Positions 33,366 to 42,044 of a stretch of DNA of 64,000 nucleotides are shown here, piece after piece. The notes beneath the pieces were generated by a model. It was not told the DNA's origin and made no database searches. It worked only from the letters and a program-made list of their open reading frames with translations. A program made the position numbers and the translations under genes. Position 1 is the stretch's first letter. Each line of letters starts with the position of its first letter. The stretch is taken from assembly GCA_035560235.1 (NCBI GenBank), contig DATMAG010000089.1, positions 117,938-181,937 on the forward strand, read 5' to 3'. The stretch comes from DASRDU01 sp035560235. GTDB lineage: Bacteria; Acidobacteriota; Blastocatellia; RBC074.

Positions 33366-34442
33366 ATGTGGTGGAAAACACTTGCAACCTTTGCGCTGAA
33401 TCTGGCGACCATCGGATATGGGTGGCTTCCACCACAGCCTGCTCAATCGCAGGACGCTCAGATTCGCATCTCTTCGGTGGTGGTCAACGTCCCGGTCGTG
33501 GTCTATGACAAAAAGACCGGCGTGGTCTATCAGAATCTGAAGAAGGAAAACTTTCAGCTCTTTGAAGACGGCGTCCGTCAGGAGATCACGAATTTCTCGG
33601 CTCCCGCCGGCGCGCTCAATCTGGTGTTATTGCTGGAAAACAATCGCCGGTTGCGCGAAGTAGATCGCGGCGACTTCCAGCCCTTGATGGATACGATTGT
33701 CTCCGCCGCGCTCGGTTTTATTGGCCGGCAATTGCGGCCGGGCGATTACGCGGCGATCGTCTCTTTCGATATGAGGCCGAAAGTGGAATGCGATTTTACC
33801 GGCAACGCCGGAGAATTGCGCCGTGAAGTTTTGCGGATGGCGCAGGACCTCACCACGTTTTCCGAAAGTAACCTGCACGACGCGCTGATCTTTGCGCTCG
33901 CTGGCGGGAAAGATCGGGAGAACGTTGACTACAAAGGCCTGATTGAAGTCGAGGGGCACACGGCGATCCTGGTCGTCGCCACCGGTTTTGATACCTTCAG
34001 CCGCGCCTCGCTGCCGGAGACGCTCAAACTGGTCGAGCGCGCTGGCATTCCCATTTACACCATCGGCATCGCCGATCTGCTCTACAAACGGCTCGATCCC
34101 TGGCTCTCAGGCTCGGCCTCGCTCGACTTTCAGATGGCGTTCAACCGGCTGCGCTCGCTTGCCAGGAGCAGCGGCGGGCAATACTACCCGCTGACCTTCG
34201 AGAGCCAGTTGCCGACGACGCTGGAAACCATCTCTGCATTGCTGCGCAACCGGTACAGCCTCGGTTATATGCCGTCCAACCCGCGCACAGAAGGCAAGCG
34301 GCGCAAGATCGAACTTCTGGTGGATGTGGACGGCGACGGGAAGCCGGACAACAAGCGACTGAATCTTCAATACCGCGACAGTTACCGTGAACCCGGCAAG
34401 GGAGAAGACTGGCTGCTTCGGCCAAATCATTCTTTGCCGTAA
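33366..34442 (+). CDS. Secreted VWFA-related protein (TIGR03436-like)
   Basis: 358 residues from an ATG after GGAGGAGAG. A signal peptide covers residues 1-28. The first domain has the acidobacterial pattern VVVNVPVVVYDKKTG...LKKENFQLFEDGVRQEITNF, then LVLLLENNRRL in place of the usual DxSxS. The VWA domain therefore appears to lack the first MIDAS aspartate, so metal binding may be lost. TAILVVATGFDTFS and GIPIYTIGIADLL are further core strands, and SSGGQYYPLT with RNRYSLGYMPSN is the family's typical C-terminus. These proteins are very common in Acidobacteria and their role is unknown. The M48 gene lies 21 bases downstream on the same strand, so they form one unit. Confidence 0.88.
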   Translation: MWWKTLATFALNLATIGYGWLPPQPAQSQDAQIRISSVVVNVPVVVYDKKTGVVYQNLKKENFQLFEDGVRQEITNFSAPAGALNLVLLLENNRRLREVDRGDFQPLMDTIVSAALGFIGRQLRPGDYAAIVSFDMRPKVECDFTGNAGELRREVLRMAQDLTTFSESNLHDALIFALAGGKDRENVDYKGLIEVEGHTAILVVATGFDTFSRASLPETLKLVERAGIPIYTIGIADLLYKRLDPWLSGSASLDFQMAFNRLRSLARSSGGQYYPLTFESQLPTTLETISALLRNRYSLGYMPSNPRTEGKRRKIELLVDVDGDGKPDNKRLNLQYRDSYREPGKGEDWLLRPNHSLP

Positions 34443-34463
34443 TTTTTTGTTGAGGAGGGAAAG

Positions 34464-35873
34464 ATGTTACGGATGAGGCGAGCTTACAGAAAAATCACTG
34501 CCGTCTTTCTTATTTTCGCGCTGACCTGGGTGGGAGTGACGCCCGCACTGGCGCAAACGCCCGCCCCGCTGAAGCTGGAGGAAGCGGTCAACAAACGCTA
34601 CCTGGAATTGCTGGCCCTGTCCCCCGGCGTCAATGTCTCCGCCAAAGAGATAGAGGAGTTCAAACGGCGACTGGAACGTGAAGAGGAAGCCGAGAAGCGG
34701 CGACTGGAACAGGAAGAGAAGAATCTGAAAGCGCAGGTCGAACAGTCGCGCAAGCGGCTGGCCGATTTGAATAAGCGCGCGTCGCGCGATGATGAAGAAG
34801 CGACCGTCGAGCGCCGCAATCTGCATTGCAGCATTCTCAAGCTCGAACGCGAACTGAACCAGAAGCAGACCGAACGCCGACAGGGAGTGCCAGTGGCGTT
34901 TGACAACAAACGCGCCAAACTCGATCTGCTCCTGCAATGGCCCGCCAGGAAGAAAGAGATCGAGCAGACGCTGGCTGCCGGGCGCGCCCGCAGCCGCCGC
35001 TTCGGCGACGTCGAAGACATCGGCGTTCGTGTCATTGGCGAGGGGCAGGAAAAAGACATCAAAGTCGGCGAAGACGCGATTCGAGAGATGAAGATGTACG
35101 GGTTGATGCCGCCGGAGGTCGAAGACAAGGAACTCAGGGCCTGTGTCCAGCGCGTCACGGATAACATCGCCGCCAACTCCGACCTGAAAGTGCCGGCGAA
35201 GGTGACGATACTCGACAGCGAAGAGATCAACGCATTCGCGTTGCCGGGCGGTTTCATCTTCATCAACACCGGCCTGATCGAGAAGGCGGAGAACGAATCG
35301 GAGCTGGCCGGCGTGATCGCACACGAAATGGCGCACGTCACGGCTCGTCACGGAGCGCGGTTGATGAAGCGCGCCACAATTGCCAGCATCATCTACCAGG
35401 CAGCGCAGCTCGCCGCAGTGATCTTCACCGGCGGCGCGGTCGGCATCGGGACGTATTATGCCTTGCAATATGGATTCTTCGGATTAGGCATGGTGCTCAA
35501 TCTGACGCTGCTCGGCGTCAGCCGTGAGTATGAAGAGGAAGCCGATCAACTGGGCGTGCAGTACGCCTGGAAGGCTGGTTACGATCCGAAAGGCTTTATC
35601 ACCTTCTTCGACAAGATGGCGAGTGAAAAGGGCTATGTCAGATCGGCCAGCTTCTTCCGCACGCATCCGCCCTTCCTCGAGCGCATCGTCAGCGCCTTCA
35701 GCGAAATCGAATCCCTGCCGGAGAAGAAGAACCTGGTGACCGATACACCCGAGTTCCAACAGATCAAGCAGCATCTCAAGAAGGTGCAGAAAGAACTGGA
35801 GACCGATAAACAGAAGCGCCCAGGACTGAGACGCATGCCGGAATGCGAGGATGGGAAGGCTCCCACCACTTGA
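34464..35873 (+). CDS. Secreted M48-family zinc metalloprotease
   Basis: 469 residues from an ATG after GAGGAGGGAAAG. A signal peptide covers 1-31 (ending ALA-Q). A long Glu/Arg-rich coiled coil follows (about 60-145). The M48 peptidase domain has HEMAH (287-291) with the third zinc ligand in REYEEEADQLGVQYA and a SASFFRTHPPFLERI C-terminal motif. Hydrophobic stretches around AAVIFTGGAVGIGTYYAL may form a membrane-associated helix pair. It resembles BepA/LoiP-type periplasmic proteases that help outer-membrane assembly or remove misfolded proteins. An M48 peptidase is a recurrent part of the heat-resistance loci. The unusual part is the long N-terminal coiled coil. Confidence 0.92.
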   Translation: MLRMRRAYRKITAVFLIFALTWVGVTPALAQTPAPLKLEEAVNKRYLELLALSPGVNVSAKEIEEFKRRLEREEEAEKRRLEQEEKNLKAQVEQSRKRLADLNKRASRDDEEATVERRNLHCSILKLERELNQKQTERRQGVPVAFDNKRAKLDLLLQWPARKKEIEQTLAAGRARSRRFGDVEDIGVRVIGEGQEKDIKVGEDAIREMKMYGLMPPEVEDKELRACVQRVTDNIAANSDLKVPAKVTILDSEEINAFALPGGFIFINTGLIEKAENESELAGVIAHEMAHVTARHGARLMKRATIASIIYQAAQLAAVIFTGGAVGIGTYYALQYGFFGLGMVLNLTLLGVSREYEEEADQLGVQYAWKAGYDPKGFITFFDKMASEKGYVRSASFFRTHPPFLERIVSAFSEIESLPEKKNLVTDTPEFQQIKQHLKKVQKELETDKQKRPGLRRMPECEDGKAPTT

Positions 35874-35936
35874 AGCGCCGCATTCAATCACCCGTCGCCG
35901 CACGCTCCTGCGCCTCAATCGGCGCGGGTTGGAAGG

Positions 35937-36044
35937 TCAACGAAGTTGAGTCTCGACGATCTCTTTCAGGTGTTCTTCCGTCAGGGCGTGGAACTGATCC
36001 TCTTTTTTCTCAACCAGGTTGTCATTCGGATTCTTCATTTCCAT
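35937..36044 (-). CDS. Tiny acidic-basic helical peptide (35 aa)
   Basis: The frame starts at ATG 36042-36044 with AGGAGGGACT directly upstream, an optimal ribosome-binding site, and encodes MEMKNPNDNLVEKKEDQFHA, then LTEEHLKEIVETQLR. The product looks like one amphipathic helix with many Glu and Lys residues and no membrane segment. It lies downstream of hsp20 on the same strand, behind the hairpin at 36112-36139, so it may be read from a separate promoter or by read-through. I do not recognise a family. The strong ribosome-binding site argues for translation. Confidence 0.55.
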   Translation of the reverse strand: MEMKNPNDNLVEKKEDQFHALTEEHLKEIVETQLR

Positions 36045-36111
36045 AGTCCCTCCTGAAAATGTCTGTTGTTACAAACATGGTCTTTTCAGCTTCCCGGCTG
36101 CAAGACGGTAA

Positions 36112-36145
36112 AGGGCGCGGGAAACGTCGCCCGCGCCCTCAATCC
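36112..36145 (-). terminator. Rho-independent-like terminator after hsp20
   Basis: Read leftward, a perfect 10-bp GC stem (AGGGCGCGGG with CCCGCGCCCT, 36112-36121 and 36130-36139) and an 8-base loop are followed by TTTACC. The U tract is short, so termination may be partial. It lies 10 bases after the hsp20 stop codon and before the 35-residue ORF. Confidence 0.65.
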
Positions 36146-36149
36146 TGAC

Positions 36150-36641
36150 TTACTTGACCTTGACTTCAATTGCGCGCGGTTGCGATCCGGGGCGCTGCGG
36201 CAAGGTCAGGCGCAGCAGACCATTCTTGAACTCAGCGTTGATTTTGTTCGGATCAATCGTCGAGGGGACGGTGAAGCTGCGCAGAAAATTGCCGCAGCTG
36301 CGCTCAACCCGGTGATAACCGTCGCGCTTGTCCTCGCGCTCAAGTCGCCGCTCTCCGCTGACGGTGAGCAGATTGTTTTCGAAGCTCACTTTGATGTCTT
36401 TCTGATCCACCCCAGGAATCTCGAAGGTCATTTCAATGGCCTCCGGCGACTCGTAGACATCCACCGACGGCGCCCACGCGCCCGAGACGAGCGCATCATC
36501 GCCGAAAGAACCCCTGAAAAGCTGGTTCATCCGAATGACGATTGCCTCGCTTTGCTTCACGATGGCGCGAAATAACCCGGACTTCACTGGCGCGTCAACC
36601 GGAAGTTGCGTGCCGCAGGAAGGCTGCGCCGCAGCATCCAC
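36150..36641 (-). CDS. Small heat-shock protein (Hsp20/alpha-crystallin family)
   Basis: Up to 163 residues. The alpha-crystallin domain runs from APSVDVYESPEAIEMTFEIP through VDQKDIKVSFENNLLTVSGE and RSFTVPSTIDPNKINAEF to the GLLRLTLPQRP motif, with the C-terminal IEVKVK as the usual I-x-I/V tail. RMNQLFRGSFGDDA marks the normal N-terminal region. The start is unsure: the frame opens at a GTG (36641) without a clear ribosome-binding site, and a second GTG at 36587 would give about 145 residues, closer to the family norm. Hsp20 proteins hold unfolding proteins for refolding by other chaperones. This one faces the ettA gene across about 110 bases and closes the right side of the quality-control island. 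Confidence 0.9.
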   Translation of the reverse strand: MDAAAQPSCGTQLPVDAPVKSGLFRAIVKQSEAIVIRMNQLFRGSFGDDALVSGAWAPSVDVYESPEAIEMTFEIPGVDQKDIKVSFENNLLTVSGERRLEREDKRDGYHRVERSCGNFLRSFTVPSTIDPNKINAEFKNGLLRLTLPQRPGSQPRAIEVKVK

Positions 36642-36654
36642 TGCGCGCCGGGGC

Positions 36655-36683
36655 TTGTCATCCCTGCGGTTTGATGCTGTAGT
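36655..36683 (+). promoter_or_regulatory. ettA: Candidate sigma-70 promoter of ettA
   Basis: TTGTCA (36655-36660) and TGTAGT (36678-36683) are separated by 17 bases and match the -35 and -10 consensus at five and four of six positions. The ettA start lies 70 bases downstream. Confidence 0.45.
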
Positions 36684-36752
36684 TTCCCTTACTCATCGCA
36701 TTCCGGAAAGACATCACGAAATCTTCATCGAGGAGCTGAAACAGCATCAGTT

Positions 36753-38435
36753 ATGAGCAATGAACCGAACAAGGTCATCTATTCGATGATCGGAGTCAGC
36801 AGGTACTACGACAAAAAGGCTGTCCTGAAGGAAATTTACCTTTCATATTTTTACGGCGCGAAGATCGGCGTGCTCGGCCTCAACGGCTCGGGCAAAAGCT
36901 CGCTGCTGCGCATCCTGGCCGGAGTGGATAAGGAGTTCAACGGCGAAACCGTCCTCTCGCCCGGTTACACGGTCGGGTATCTCGAACAGGAACCGCAGCT
37001 CGACGAAGCAAAGACCGTGCGCGAGATCGTCGAGCAGGGCGTGCAGGAGACGGTTGATCTGCTGCGCGAATTTGAGGAGATCAGCAATAAGTTTGCCGAG
37101 CCGATGGATGATGACGAGATGAACCGGCTGCTCGAACGCCAGGGCGAGGTGCAGGAGAAACTGGATGCGCTCAATGCCTGGGATCTCGACGCGCGGCTTG
37201 AAATGGCGATGGATGCGCTGCGCTGCCCGCCGGGTGAGACTCCGGTCAGAGTTTTGTCGGGCGGAGAAAAGCGGCGTGTGGCGCTCTGTCGTCTGCTGCT
37301 CAGACAGCCCGACATTCTGCTGCTCGACGAGCCGACGAACCATCTTGATGCCGAATCGGTCGCGTGGCTCGAACATCACCTGCAGCGTTATCCGGGCACG
37401 GTCATCGCCGTCACGCACGACCGTTATTTTCTGGATAACGTGGCCGGATGGATTCTTGAACTCGATCGCGGGCAGGGCATTCCGTGGAAGGGCAATTACT
37501 CATCGTGGCTCGAACAGAAGCAGGAACGGCTGCGGCAGGAGGAGAAGCAGGAGTCAGACCGGCAGCGAACACTGCAGCGCGAACTCGAATGGATTCGCAT
37601 GTCACCGAAGGCGCGTCACGCCAAATCGAAGGCGCGTATCAAATCTTACGAACAACTGCTCAGCCAGGAGACTGAGCGGCGCGCGGCGGAACTGGAAATT
37701 TACATCCCGCCGGGGCCGCGCCTCGGCAATGTCGTGATCGAAGCCGACAATGTCAGCAAGGCTTATGGCGACCGGCTGCTGATTGAAGCGATGAGCTTCA
37801 GGCTGCCGCCCGGCGGCATCATCGGTGTCATCGGGCCGAACGGAGCAGGGAAGACGACGCTCTTCAGAATGATTACCGGCCAGGAGCAGCCTGACAGCGG
37901 CACCATCCGCATCGGCGAAACGGTCAGGCTCGCTTACGTTGATCAGAACCGCCCGCTCGATCCGGACAAGACGATCTGGGAAGAGATTTCCGACGGCCTC
38001 GATGTCGTCAGGCTCGGCAGTCGCGAAGTCAATTCGCGCGCCTATGTCGCCCGCTTCAACTTTTCCGGCACCGATCAGCAGAAGAAGGTCGGGCAGATTT
38101 CCGGCGGCGAACGCAATCGCGTGCATCTGGCAAAGATTCTGAAGGAGGGCGCCAACGTACTGCTGCTGGACGAGCCGACGAATGATCTGGACGTGAACAC
38201 GATGCGCGCGCTCGAAGAGGCGCTTGAAAACTTCGCCGGGTGCGCTGTCGTCATCAGCCACGACCGCTGGTTTCTGGATCGCATTGCCACGCACATTCTG
38301 GCCTTCGAGGGTGAGAGCCGCGTCACCTGGTTTGAAGGCAACTATTCAGAATACGAAGCCGACCGCCGGGCCAGGCTCGGCGCAGCGGCAGATCAGCCGC
38401 ATCGCATCAAATACCGCAGCCTGACGCGGGACTGA
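36753..38435 (+). CDS. ettA: Energy-dependent translational throttle protein EttA
   Basis: 560 residues, the standard EttA length. Two ABC-F domains are visible: the first with Walker A GLNGSGKSS, signature LSGGEKRRVALCR and Walker B ILLLDEPTNHLD; the second with GPNGAGKTT, ISGGERNRVHLAK and VLLLDEPTNDLD. The N-terminal SMIGVSRYYDKKAVLKEIYL and the EttA-type arm and linker (WLEQKQERLRQEEKQE) fit EttA rather than Uup or other ABC-F proteins. EttA binds the ribosomal E site and gates entry into elongation according to the ATP/ADP ratio. It is cytoplasmic, has no membrane segment and stands alone. Its Walker B glutamates, which release it from the ribosome, are intact (the E of DEPTN in both domains). 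Confidence 0.96.
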   Translation: MSNEPNKVIYSMIGVSRYYDKKAVLKEIYLSYFYGAKIGVLGLNGSGKSSLLRILAGVDKEFNGETVLSPGYTVGYLEQEPQLDEAKTVREIVEQGVQETVDLLREFEEISNKFAEPMDDDEMNRLLERQGEVQEKLDALNAWDLDARLEMAMDALRCPPGETPVRVLSGGEKRRVALCRLLLRQPDILLLDEPTNHLDAESVAWLEHHLQRYPGTVIAVTHDRYFLDNVAGWILELDRGQGIPWKGNYSSWLEQKQERLRQEEKQESDRQRTLQRELEWIRMSPKARHAKSKARIKSYEQLLSQETERRAAELEIYIPPGPRLGNVVIEADNVSKAYGDRLLIEAMSFRLPPGGIIGVIGPNGAGKTTLFRMITGQEQPDSGTIRIGETVRLAYVDQNRPLDPDKTIWEEISDGLDVVRLGSREVNSRAYVARFNFSGTDQQKKVGQISGGERNRVHLAKILKEGANVLLLDEPTNDLDVNTMRALEEALENFAGCAVVISHDRWFLDRIATHILAFEGESRVTWFEGNYSEYEADRRARLGAAADQPHRIKYRSLTRD

Positions 38436-38797
38436 TCACAGCGACCCGCCTTTTCACCACGAAGAAGGAAGAGGGGAAGAGGAGACAAGGGCATCCGAAC
38501 TTCCTTTTCTCCTCCTTTCCTTGTCTCTGCTCACACGGGCACTGTCCCGGAATGCCCCACAGCGATCTGCCCTGATTTCCCCATCCCTCCGCTCTGCTGC
38601 TGTCAGCGCGCGTCTGCACTGAATCTGAGACTGAGAGCCAGGTTGTAATATTGACAGCCGCTTTGCCCGTCGCTGAGGTGATAAGAGGAAGCGGGGCCGG
38701 TCTGGCATCAGGGTTGCACTTCATCAGGCGCCGCTGCGGCAGGCCACGAACCCGGGCGACAGCAGCAGAGATCAGTTCATCAACTGAGGTCACGGTC
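38436..38797. other. Gap between ettA and the kinase gene, with purine-rich hairpin
   Basis: Bases 38459-38490 hold a GAAGGAAGAGG-like purine run, and 38500-38530 hold its pyrimidine-rich complement, so an imperfect hairpin can form just after ettA. The rest holds no convincing promoter or gene. A longer open frame back to a TTG at 38651 lacks a ribosome-binding site. Confidence 0.4.
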
Positions 38798-40891
38798 GTG
38801 AGTAATGAGAGCACCAAAGAGGGACTGCTGGTTGAGGATGGTTCGGTGGCCATAAAGCAGACGGACAATCAGCCTTCTCAGTCACGGACGGAAGGGCAGA
38901 GCCAGGCAGTGGCGGATCTGGTCTGGCACGATCTGAAATTACAGACTCTCGACCGCGTCAATCTGATTCTCGCTTCGACAGTGGATACTGAGGTTGCGCT
39001 GCAGGAAGCCGTCAGGTTCTTTCAGCAGGTCTTCGGCCATCGGGGCTGCGCCGTTTATCTGGCTGATGACCGGCAGGAGAGCCTCACGCTGATTGCCGCG
39101 AGCGGTGAAGTTACTGGCGGCAGACAGAGTCAGGCGCTGACCGGGCCGTCAGCGCCCGAAGTCGCGCAGTATTCGACCCCGCTCTGGCGCGGCGATGAGA
39201 TCATCGGGCTGCTCAGAATTGATGGCGGCACGCGGGGCGAGTTCAGGGATCACGAGCTGGAAGCAATCGGGATTTTTGCGCGGCAGGCTTCGGTGGCGCT
39301 CCGGCAGGTGGTCGTGACGCGCGAGGCCCGGACGGCGCGGAAGCGATTCCTCGACTTCTATGCCAGTGCGCAGGACGGATACTGCTCGTTTCTCTCTGAC
39401 GGCGCCATTCTTGAAATCAACGAGACGCAACTCGGCTGGCTGGGGTACAGGCGCGAGGAGGTCATCGGCAGATGGACTCTGCCTGATTTGCTGATTGCAA
39501 GCGGTTCAGCGGCCTTTCCTGAGTTTGTCGCCAGACTGCAGGCTGAAGGCCGGGCGACGCTGGAGACAGAGCAGATCTGCCGTGACGGGCGCACGATTCC
39601 GGTGCTGATTCACGCGCGGGCGGATTTCAGCGAAGACGGAAAGTTTGTTCAGGCGCACGCCACCGTGCGCGACATCAGCAGTGAAAAGCAGTTGCTCGAA
39701 CAACTCGCGCAGGTGCAGAAACGCGACAGCCTCAGTCACCTGGCCGGAGTCCTCGCGCACGAATTCAATAATCTGCTGACCGGCATCATTGGCTTCAACG
39801 CGCTCGCCCGGCGGCAGATCGGCGAGCAGCACCGGGCGAGCCGCAGTCTGATGGAGATCGAACGGGCCGCGAAAGGCGCGGTTTCGCTCGTGACGCAACT
39901 GATCGCTTTCGGGCGCAGCCAGCTCAGTCGGCCTGAGCCGACCGATCTCAATCTGCTGGTGCGCGATGCCGTGCGTTTTCTCGAATCGGCGCTGCCCGAC
40001 ACGGTCAGCATCACCTGTCTGCCGGGCGACAGCGCCGGAACGATCAACGCCGATCAGGAACTGATTCAACAGGTAGTCCTCAGCCTGTGCGCCAGCGCGA
40101 ACCGGACGGATGAACGCCGGGAACTGCTGATTGAAACCGGCCATACGGTTCTCGATGAGCAGTTCGTTCTGAAACATCCCGGAGCGCGGCCCGGTTCCTG
40201 GCACTTCATCAGAATCACTGACACGGGCAGCCAGCCCGATGAAGAGATGCTGCAGCGTCTGAGCGATCAGTTTTTCAATGTCGCTCTCTGTCAGGACAGC
40301 CAGAGCCTGCGACTGGCGCTGGCGCAGCAGATCATCAGGAATCACGACGGATACATTACAGCCAGGAGCGAATCGGGCCGGGGCGTGGTCTTTACGATCT
40401 TCCTGCCTGCCGTGCGGGCGCTGATCCGGACGGCGAGCGAGGCTGCGGCTGGCACGCGCGGCGGCGGCGAAACGATTCTGGTAGTGGATGATGAACCGAT
40501 GGTGTCGCGGCTGGTGCGGGAGATGCTGAGCAGTTACGGGTACAACATCCTGACCGCTTCAAACGGGCGCGAGGCGCTCAGTCTGTATCGCGAACGCGGC
40601 GCAGAGATCGCGCTGGTCATCACGGATGTGGTGATGCCGGAGATGCAGGGGCCGGAGTTGTGTCGCGAAATTCAGAAGCTCAGGCCCGACGCGCGGCTGC
40701 TGCTGACGAGCGGTTACAGCACAAGCGAGGAACTGCAGCGGCTGATTGCCGAAGGCGTGTCCTGGATTCAGAAGCCGTATCAGGGCGACGATCTGGCTTA
40801 CAAGGTACGCCGGGTGCTTGATGAAGAGTCTCTGACCGATCAGGGAATGAAGAGCAGCGAGAGGCAGTATGCAACAGTTTATTCCGAGTGA
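38798..40891 (+). CDS. Hybrid histidine kinase with degenerate ATP-binding domain
   Basis: I start at GTG 38798 (VSNESTKEG), eight bases after GAGG; an open frame runs back to a TTG at 38651. The product is about 697 residues with no membrane segment. Order: GAF-like domain (LQTLDRVNLILASTVDTE onward), PAS domain (RFLDFYASAQDGYCSFLSDG), HisKA with LAGVLAHEFNNLLTGIIGFN (His at about 321), an ATPase domain, and a C-terminal receiver (ILVVDDEPMVSRL, LVITDVVMPEMQGPEL). In the ATPase domain the N-box Asn is replaced (VLSLCASANRTD), the G1 box reads DTGSQPDEE, and no GTGLGL-type G2 box is visible. ATP binding is therefore doubtful. It overlaps the HD-GYP regulator gene by 23 bases, so they are coupled. 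It may act as a phosphotransfer hub. Confidence 0.85.
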   Translation: MSNESTKEGLLVEDGSVAIKQTDNQPSQSRTEGQSQAVADLVWHDLKLQTLDRVNLILASTVDTEVALQEAVRFFQQVFGHRGCAVYLADDRQESLTLIAASGEVTGGRQSQALTGPSAPEVAQYSTPLWRGDEIIGLLRIDGGTRGEFRDHELEAIGIFARQASVALRQVVVTREARTARKRFLDFYASAQDGYCSFLSDGAILEINETQLGWLGYRREEVIGRWTLPDLLIASGSAAFPEFVARLQAEGRATLETEQICRDGRTIPVLIHARADFSEDGKFVQAHATVRDISSEKQLLEQLAQVQKRDSLSHLAGVLAHEFNNLLTGIIGFNALARRQIGEQHRASRSLMEIERAAKGAVSLVTQLIAFGRSQLSRPEPTDLNLLVRDAVRFLESALPDTVSITCLPGDSAGTINADQELIQQVVLSLCASANRTDERRELLIETGHTVLDEQFVLKHPGARPGSWHFIRITDTGSQPDEEMLQRLSDQFFNVALCQDSQSLRLALAQQIIRNHDGYITARSESGRGVVFTIFLPAVRALIRTASEAAAGTRGGGETILVVDDEPMVSRLVREMLSSYGYNILTASNGREALSLYRERGAEIALVITDVVMPEMQGPELCREIQKLRPDARLLLTSGYSTSEELQRLIAEGVSWIQKPYQGDDLAYKVRRVLDEESLTDQGMKSSERQYATVYSE

Positions 40892-42044
40892 GAATCGTTC
40901 ACGGCTGCTGATCGTGGACGATGAGGATTCCGTGCGGCTGATGCTCGCCAGACACCTGAGTGAGCAGTACCAGTGTGATGCCGTGCCGAATGCGGAAGCC
41001 GCGCTCGCGCGGCGGCAGGAGCGGAATTACGATCTGATCATCACCGATATTTCCATGCCCGGACGCAGCGGGCTGGAACTGCTCTCGGAAATCCGGCGAG
41101 CCGATCCTGAAGCCTGCGTCATCGTCTGTTCCGGCACCAGCGACATTGACAACGCGATTGAAGCGCTGCGGCGCGGGGCGTTCGATTACATTCCCAAGCC
41201 GTTTCGCATGGATCAGCTCAGCCTGATCATCGAGCGGGCACTGCGGCAGCAGGCACAACTGGCTGCGCAGCGTGAACACGTCGCGCATCTCGAAGAGCAG
41301 GTCGCGGCGCGCACCTCTGAGCTGCGGCAGATGAATGCGACGGTCAACGAGATGTTTGAGGAGTTGTATCTGAGTTACCGCTCCACGCTGCAGTCGCTGG
41401 CGACGGCGCTCGAAACCCGTCAGGTTGAACCTTATGGTCACGTGCAGCGCGTTTCGGCTTACTGCCTGCGGCTTGGACGAGAGCTCAACCTGAGCGACAG
41501 CGAAATGATGGCGCTCGAACACGGCGCGCTGCTGCACGACATCGGGCAGATCGCGCTGCCCGATTACGTCCTGCACAAAAGCCATTCGCTCAGCGAGGAT
41601 GAATGGACGCTGATGCGTCGGCACATTGATTACGGCGCGCAGATTCTGAGCAGCATCAAGTTTCTGCACGACGCCAAACTGCTCGTCCTGCAGCACCACG
41701 AAAAGTGGGACGGGTCGGGCTATCCGCTCGGTCTGAGAGAAAACGAAATCTGTCTCAACGCCCGCATCTTCGCGGTCGCTGATGCGCTCGATGCGATCAC
41801 CTCTGATCGTTCGTACCGCCCGGCGCAGGGCTTTGACGTGGCTGAGAAGGAGATTCGCCGGTGTGGCGGAACGCATTTCGATCCGGCAGTGGTGGCGGCC
41901 TTCTTCAAGGTGCCGCGCAACGAATGGGAGGATCTGCGCGCACAGGCGATCACGAGCAGCACGATTCTCGAAGAGTCACGCCGACGCGGCATTCGTTCGA
42001 TGATTATGATTCAGAAGACGGGCCGCCTGCGCATGGCGAACTGA
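40869..42044 (+). CDS. Response regulator with HD-GYP output domain
   Basis: 391 residues. Residues 10-130 are a receiver (LLIVDDEDSVRLMLARHL, DLIITDISMPGRSG phospho-acceptor Asp, DYIPKPF). A coiled coil links it to an HD-GYP phosphodiesterase domain: LLHDIGQIALPDYVLHK carries the HD pair, and LVLQHHEKWDGSGYPLGL carries GYP. Both motifs are intact, so cyclic-di-GMP hydrolysis is likely. FAVADALDAITSDRSYRP is a typical closing motif. The kinase gene upstream overlaps it by 23 bases. A phosphorylation-controlled fall in cyclic-di-GMP generally favours motility over polysaccharide production, and both systems are in this window, but a link is inferred only. Confidence 0.92.
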   Translation: MQQFIPSENRSRLLIVDDEDSVRLMLARHLSEQYQCDAVPNAEAALARRQERNYDLIITDISMPGRSGLELLSEIRRADPEACVIVCSGTSDIDNAIEALRRGAFDYIPKPFRMDQLSLIIERALRQQAQLAAQREHVAHLEEQVAARTSELRQMNATVNEMFEELYLSYRSTLQSLATALETRQVEPYGHVQRVSAYCLRLGRELNLSDSEMMALEHGALLHDIGQIALPDYVLHKSHSLSEDEWTLMRRHIDYGAQILSSIKFLHDAKLLVLQHHEKWDGSGYPLGLRENEICLNARIFAVADALDAITSDRSYRPAQGFDVAEKEIRRCGGTHFDPAVVAAFFKVPRNEWEDLRAQAITSSTILEESRRRGIRSMIMIQKTGRLRMAN

